Assembly: GCF_014695385.1 (NCBI RefSeq)
Contig: NZ_JACJOD010000024.1
Coordinates: 124,001-188,000, forward strand
Origin: Trichocoleus sp. FACHB-46
Lineage (GTDB): Bacteria > Cyanobacteriota > Cyanobacteriia > FACHB-46
DNA length: 64,000 bases
Reading direction: 5' to 3'
Positions 62,031 through 64,000 of the stretch are shown here, one piece after another (position 1 is the stretch's first letter; each line of letters starts with the position of its first letter). The notes under the pieces are model-generated. The model was not told where the DNA came from and searched no databases. It saw only the letters and a program-made list of their open reading frames with translations. The translations under genes were made by a program, and so were the position numbers.

Positions 62031-64000
62031 ATGAGTACCCATACTTCCGTGCTGGAAGCTCTGCTACAAGCCCTGCCTGAACTAAGACCGCAACTATACT
62101 TCAAGTCCTCCTTGACAGCGTTGTCTCATGCAATGGAAGACCAAGTTTTGGCGGGAACCGAACGGCCCTTGGTGATTGCTAGCTTCCAGCGAGAGCGTTT
62201 CTATCGGCAGGAAGCACATCGTTATCTACGGATTGCTGAGCGCACCAATCAGGTCTATGTCTTAGCAGCGCCCGAAACCGATTTTGCCAATCGTTCAGGC
62301 AGTTACGAAACCATCGCTTTTGAGCCGCCCGATCAACTGACCCATGAGTGGCATTTGGTGGTAATTGGGCAGCAGTATGCTAGCTGTTTGGTTTGTCGCG
62401 AGCGTGAAAGCCCGACTACCAATCCAATCAGGCTCCGGCGAGATGCGCTACCGCCACCAGAGCAACCCGCGATGGATCAAACCCGGCGCTTTGAAGGGGT
62501 GTGGACCTTTGACCGTCAAGTGACCTGCCAAGCGGCTGAACTCCTGCTAGATCGAGTGTTAGAGTATCGACCTGAATTAGCAGACAAAGTAGCGCAAGCC
62601 AAAGCTGAATTTTTGGGTAAAAAGCCGTCTGGGTTGCAAGGGATTGACCCTGACCCCTTTGTCGAGCGGCTGTTGACCTATCTGCAAGCGGGCCAGTACA
62701 AATTGCTCAAAACCTATCGCTCGATCGCGGCTCAGGAACGCAAAGAGCGGTTGGTTAACTCGATCAGTTCAGCCATTCGGCGATCGCTCAACCCAGACGA
62801 AATCTTCAAAGTAGCAGTGCAGGAACTAGGGCAAACCCTCCGCGTTTGTCGCTGCCTAATGTATCGCTGTCGCGCCACAGATGCGACAGCTACAATTCAG
62901 TATGAGTTTCTCAGTCCCAATGCCATTTGTGCCGACTCAGCGGTAGATGGGGCAACAGCTACAGCAGCGATTACCGCGCCTTCTCTAAATGGCCAACCTT
63001 GGCCGCTGCAAAACAATCCTTTATTTCAGGAAATTGCTCAGAAGGGCGAGTTGATCCACATTGAAGATACGACTAAGGATGCCCGCATCACTGGCAACGC
63101 AGACTTGAAGGCACTAAGCGATCGCTGGCAGATTCGTTCTTGGCTGATGGTGCCCCTGCTGTATCAAGATCGCTTGATGGGCATGGTAGAACTGCATCAC
63201 TGCGGCGCGTTACCTCATCGCTGGGCCGATGATGAGTTGTCTTTAGTAGAGGCGATCGCCACCCAAGTGGGAGTGGCCTTGATTCAAGCGGAAGCCTACG
63301 CCAACTTAGAAGATTTAAACCAACAGCTCGAAGCATTCGATCGCACCCGTAGCAACTTAATTGCCATCACAGGGCACGAACTCCGCACTCCCCTTTCCAC
63401 GATTCAAGTGTGCCTAGAAAGCCTGGCTAGCGAGCCCGATATGCCGTTGGAACTGCGGCAAGTCATGCTCAGCACCGCCTTAAGCGATGCAGAGCGCATG
63501 CGTAAACTGGTACAAGATTTTCTCACCCTCTCGCGCTTAGAGAGTGGACGAGTGCAGTGGAACTTAGAACCGCTGCCTTTGCAGGAATGTGTAGATCTAG
63601 CTCTGAGCAGCATTCATTCTCGGCAATCTCAAGAACAGTTGCCCCAGATTGCGGCCCAAGTGCCTCCAGAATTACCGTTGGTACGAGCCGATGGTGAATG
63701 GTTAGTTGAGGTACTCTCGAAACTGCTGGAAAACGCTTGCAAATTTACTGAGCCTGAAGGCCAAGTCACCATTGAAGCTCGCCGGAATGGTAGACAAATG
63801 CTAGAGGTAACGATTACGGATACAGGCCGAGGCATTGAACCGAATCGGCTGGAAGCGGTGTTCGATCGCTTCTATCAAGAGGAAGGGGCCTTGCGCCGCA
63901 CCACAGGAGGCACAGGTTTAGGCTTAGCCATTTGCCGCCAAATTATTACGGGTTTAGGGGGGCAGATCTGGGCGGAATCAGCCGGAAGAGATCAAGGCAG
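62031..64000 (+). CDS. DICT-GAF sensor histidine kinase, 3' partial
   Basis: Open from the ATG at 62031 to the right edge (about 656 codons), so the end is missing. The N-terminal DICT domain (about residues 1-235), a cyanobacterial sensory domain often linked to light or nucleotide signalling, begins MSTHTSVLEALLQ. A GAF domain follows (about 245-425), then HisKA with ITGHELRTPLS near residue 447 and a HATPase with LLENACKF, DTGRGI and GGTGLGLAI. Only the last HATPase residues are lacking; a C-terminal receiver cannot be excluded. The usual stop-terminated ORF scan misses this gene because it runs off the window. Confidence 0.93.
   Translation, partial: MSTHTSVLEALLQALPELRPQLYFKSSLTALSHAMEDQVLAGTERPLVIASFQRERFYRQEAHRYLRIAERTNQVYVLAAPETDFANRSGSYETIAFEPPDQLTHEWHLVVIGQQYASCLVCRERESPTTNPIRLRRDALPPPEQPAMDQTRRFEGVWTFDRQVTCQAAELLLDRVLEYRPELADKVAQAKAEFLGKKPSGLQGIDPDPFVERLLTYLQAGQYKLLKTYRSIAAQERKERLVNSISSAIRRSLNPDEIFKVAVQELGQTLRVCRCLMYRCRATDATATIQYEFLSPNAICADSAVDGATATAAITAPSLNGQPWPLQNNPLFQEIAQKGELIHIEDTTKDARITGNADLKALSDRWQIRSWLMVPLLYQDRLMGMVELHHCGALPHRWADDELSLVEAIATQVGVALIQAEAYANLEDLNQQLEAFDRTRSNLIAITGHELRTPLSTIQVCLESLASEPDMPLELRQVMLSTALSDAERMRKLVQDFLTLSRLESGRVQWNLEPLPLQECVDLALSSIHSRQSQEQLPQIAAQVPPELPLVRADGEWLVEVLSKLLENACKFTEPEGQVTIEARRNGRQMLEVTITDTGRGIEPNRLEAVFDRFYQEEGALRRTTGGTGLGLAICRQIITGLGGQIWAESAGRDQG

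Noticed and set aside
1-64000. tRNA, rRNA, CRISPR array, prophage or defence island
   Set aside because: No cloverleaf, repeat-spacer pattern, transposase or phage gene was recognisable in the window.

Overview
This window looks like chromosomal DNA of a cyanobacterium. The HIP1 octamer GCGATCGC recurs throughout. Cyanobacterial genes are present: petN of the cytochrome b6f complex, the photosystem I biogenesis factor btpA, a VKOR-thioredoxin fusion, an ABA4-like carotenoid protein, a DICT-domain sensor kinase, and DUF3386, DUF1802 and pentapeptide-repeat proteins. There is no rRNA, tRNA, prophage, transposase gene or CRISPR array that I can see. Genus cannot be fixed from the sequence; a filamentous or Leptolyngbya-like lineage is only a guess.

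Layout. 1-1.4 kb: a RibD/DHFR-like reductase cut by the left edge and an HNH nuclease-like protein. 1.5-10 kb: a co-oriented minus-strand block, in transcription order RtcB RNA ligase, LtrA, CobW-type GTPase, PAS histidine kinase, archease, and a c-heme-sensing adenylate cyclase. RtcB and archease are partners in RNA ligation. 10-11.1 kb: small minus-strand genes including the 29-codon petN. 11.2-17 kb: membrane protein, PAS/GAF histidine kinase, SDR-like protein, methyltransferase, FAD monooxygenase. 17-21 kb: SLH protein, the overlapping XPB helicase/Bax1 nuclease pair (an archaeal-type repair module), DUF202 protein. 21.5-28.3 kb: pentapeptide protein, B12-radical SAM enzyme, M28 peptidase, secreted protein, and a two-gene zinc-ribbon/SPFH-GYF unit.

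28.5-35 kb: TPR protein, a 54-residue small protein, a second pentapeptide protein, a DUF4177-like protein, a MITE-like element, two SH3/cell-wall proteins and the ABA4-like protein. 35-42 kb: a very large hybrid histidine kinase (GAF-CHASE3-PAS-GAF-HK-REC-REC-HPt) and gamma-glutamyltranspeptidase. 42.5-48.5 kb: DUF1802, a small membrane protein, a UvrD-like helicase, VKOR-thioredoxin and BtpA. 48.7-56.4 kb: rimO, a DEAD-box RNA helicase behind a long strongly structured leader, a GAF-LuxR regulator, DUF3386, aspS and a hypothetical protein. 56.5-64 kb: a membrane glycosyltransferase, a CrcB fluoride channel, MgtE, a PEP-CTERM protein and a DICT-GAF histidine kinase cut by the right edge.

Themes. 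The window is rich in signalling (four multi-domain kinases, one cyclase, one LuxR regulator) and in nucleic-acid maintenance (RtcB/archease, XPB/Bax1, UvrD-like, DEAD-box, HNH). The items most worth a second look are the XPB-Bax1 overlap, the RtcB-archease neighbourhood, the zinc-ribbon/SPFH-GYF unit, the heme-linked cyclase and the structured leader of the DEAD-box helicase. Most genes are recognisable families; I did not find a clear-cut wholly new system.
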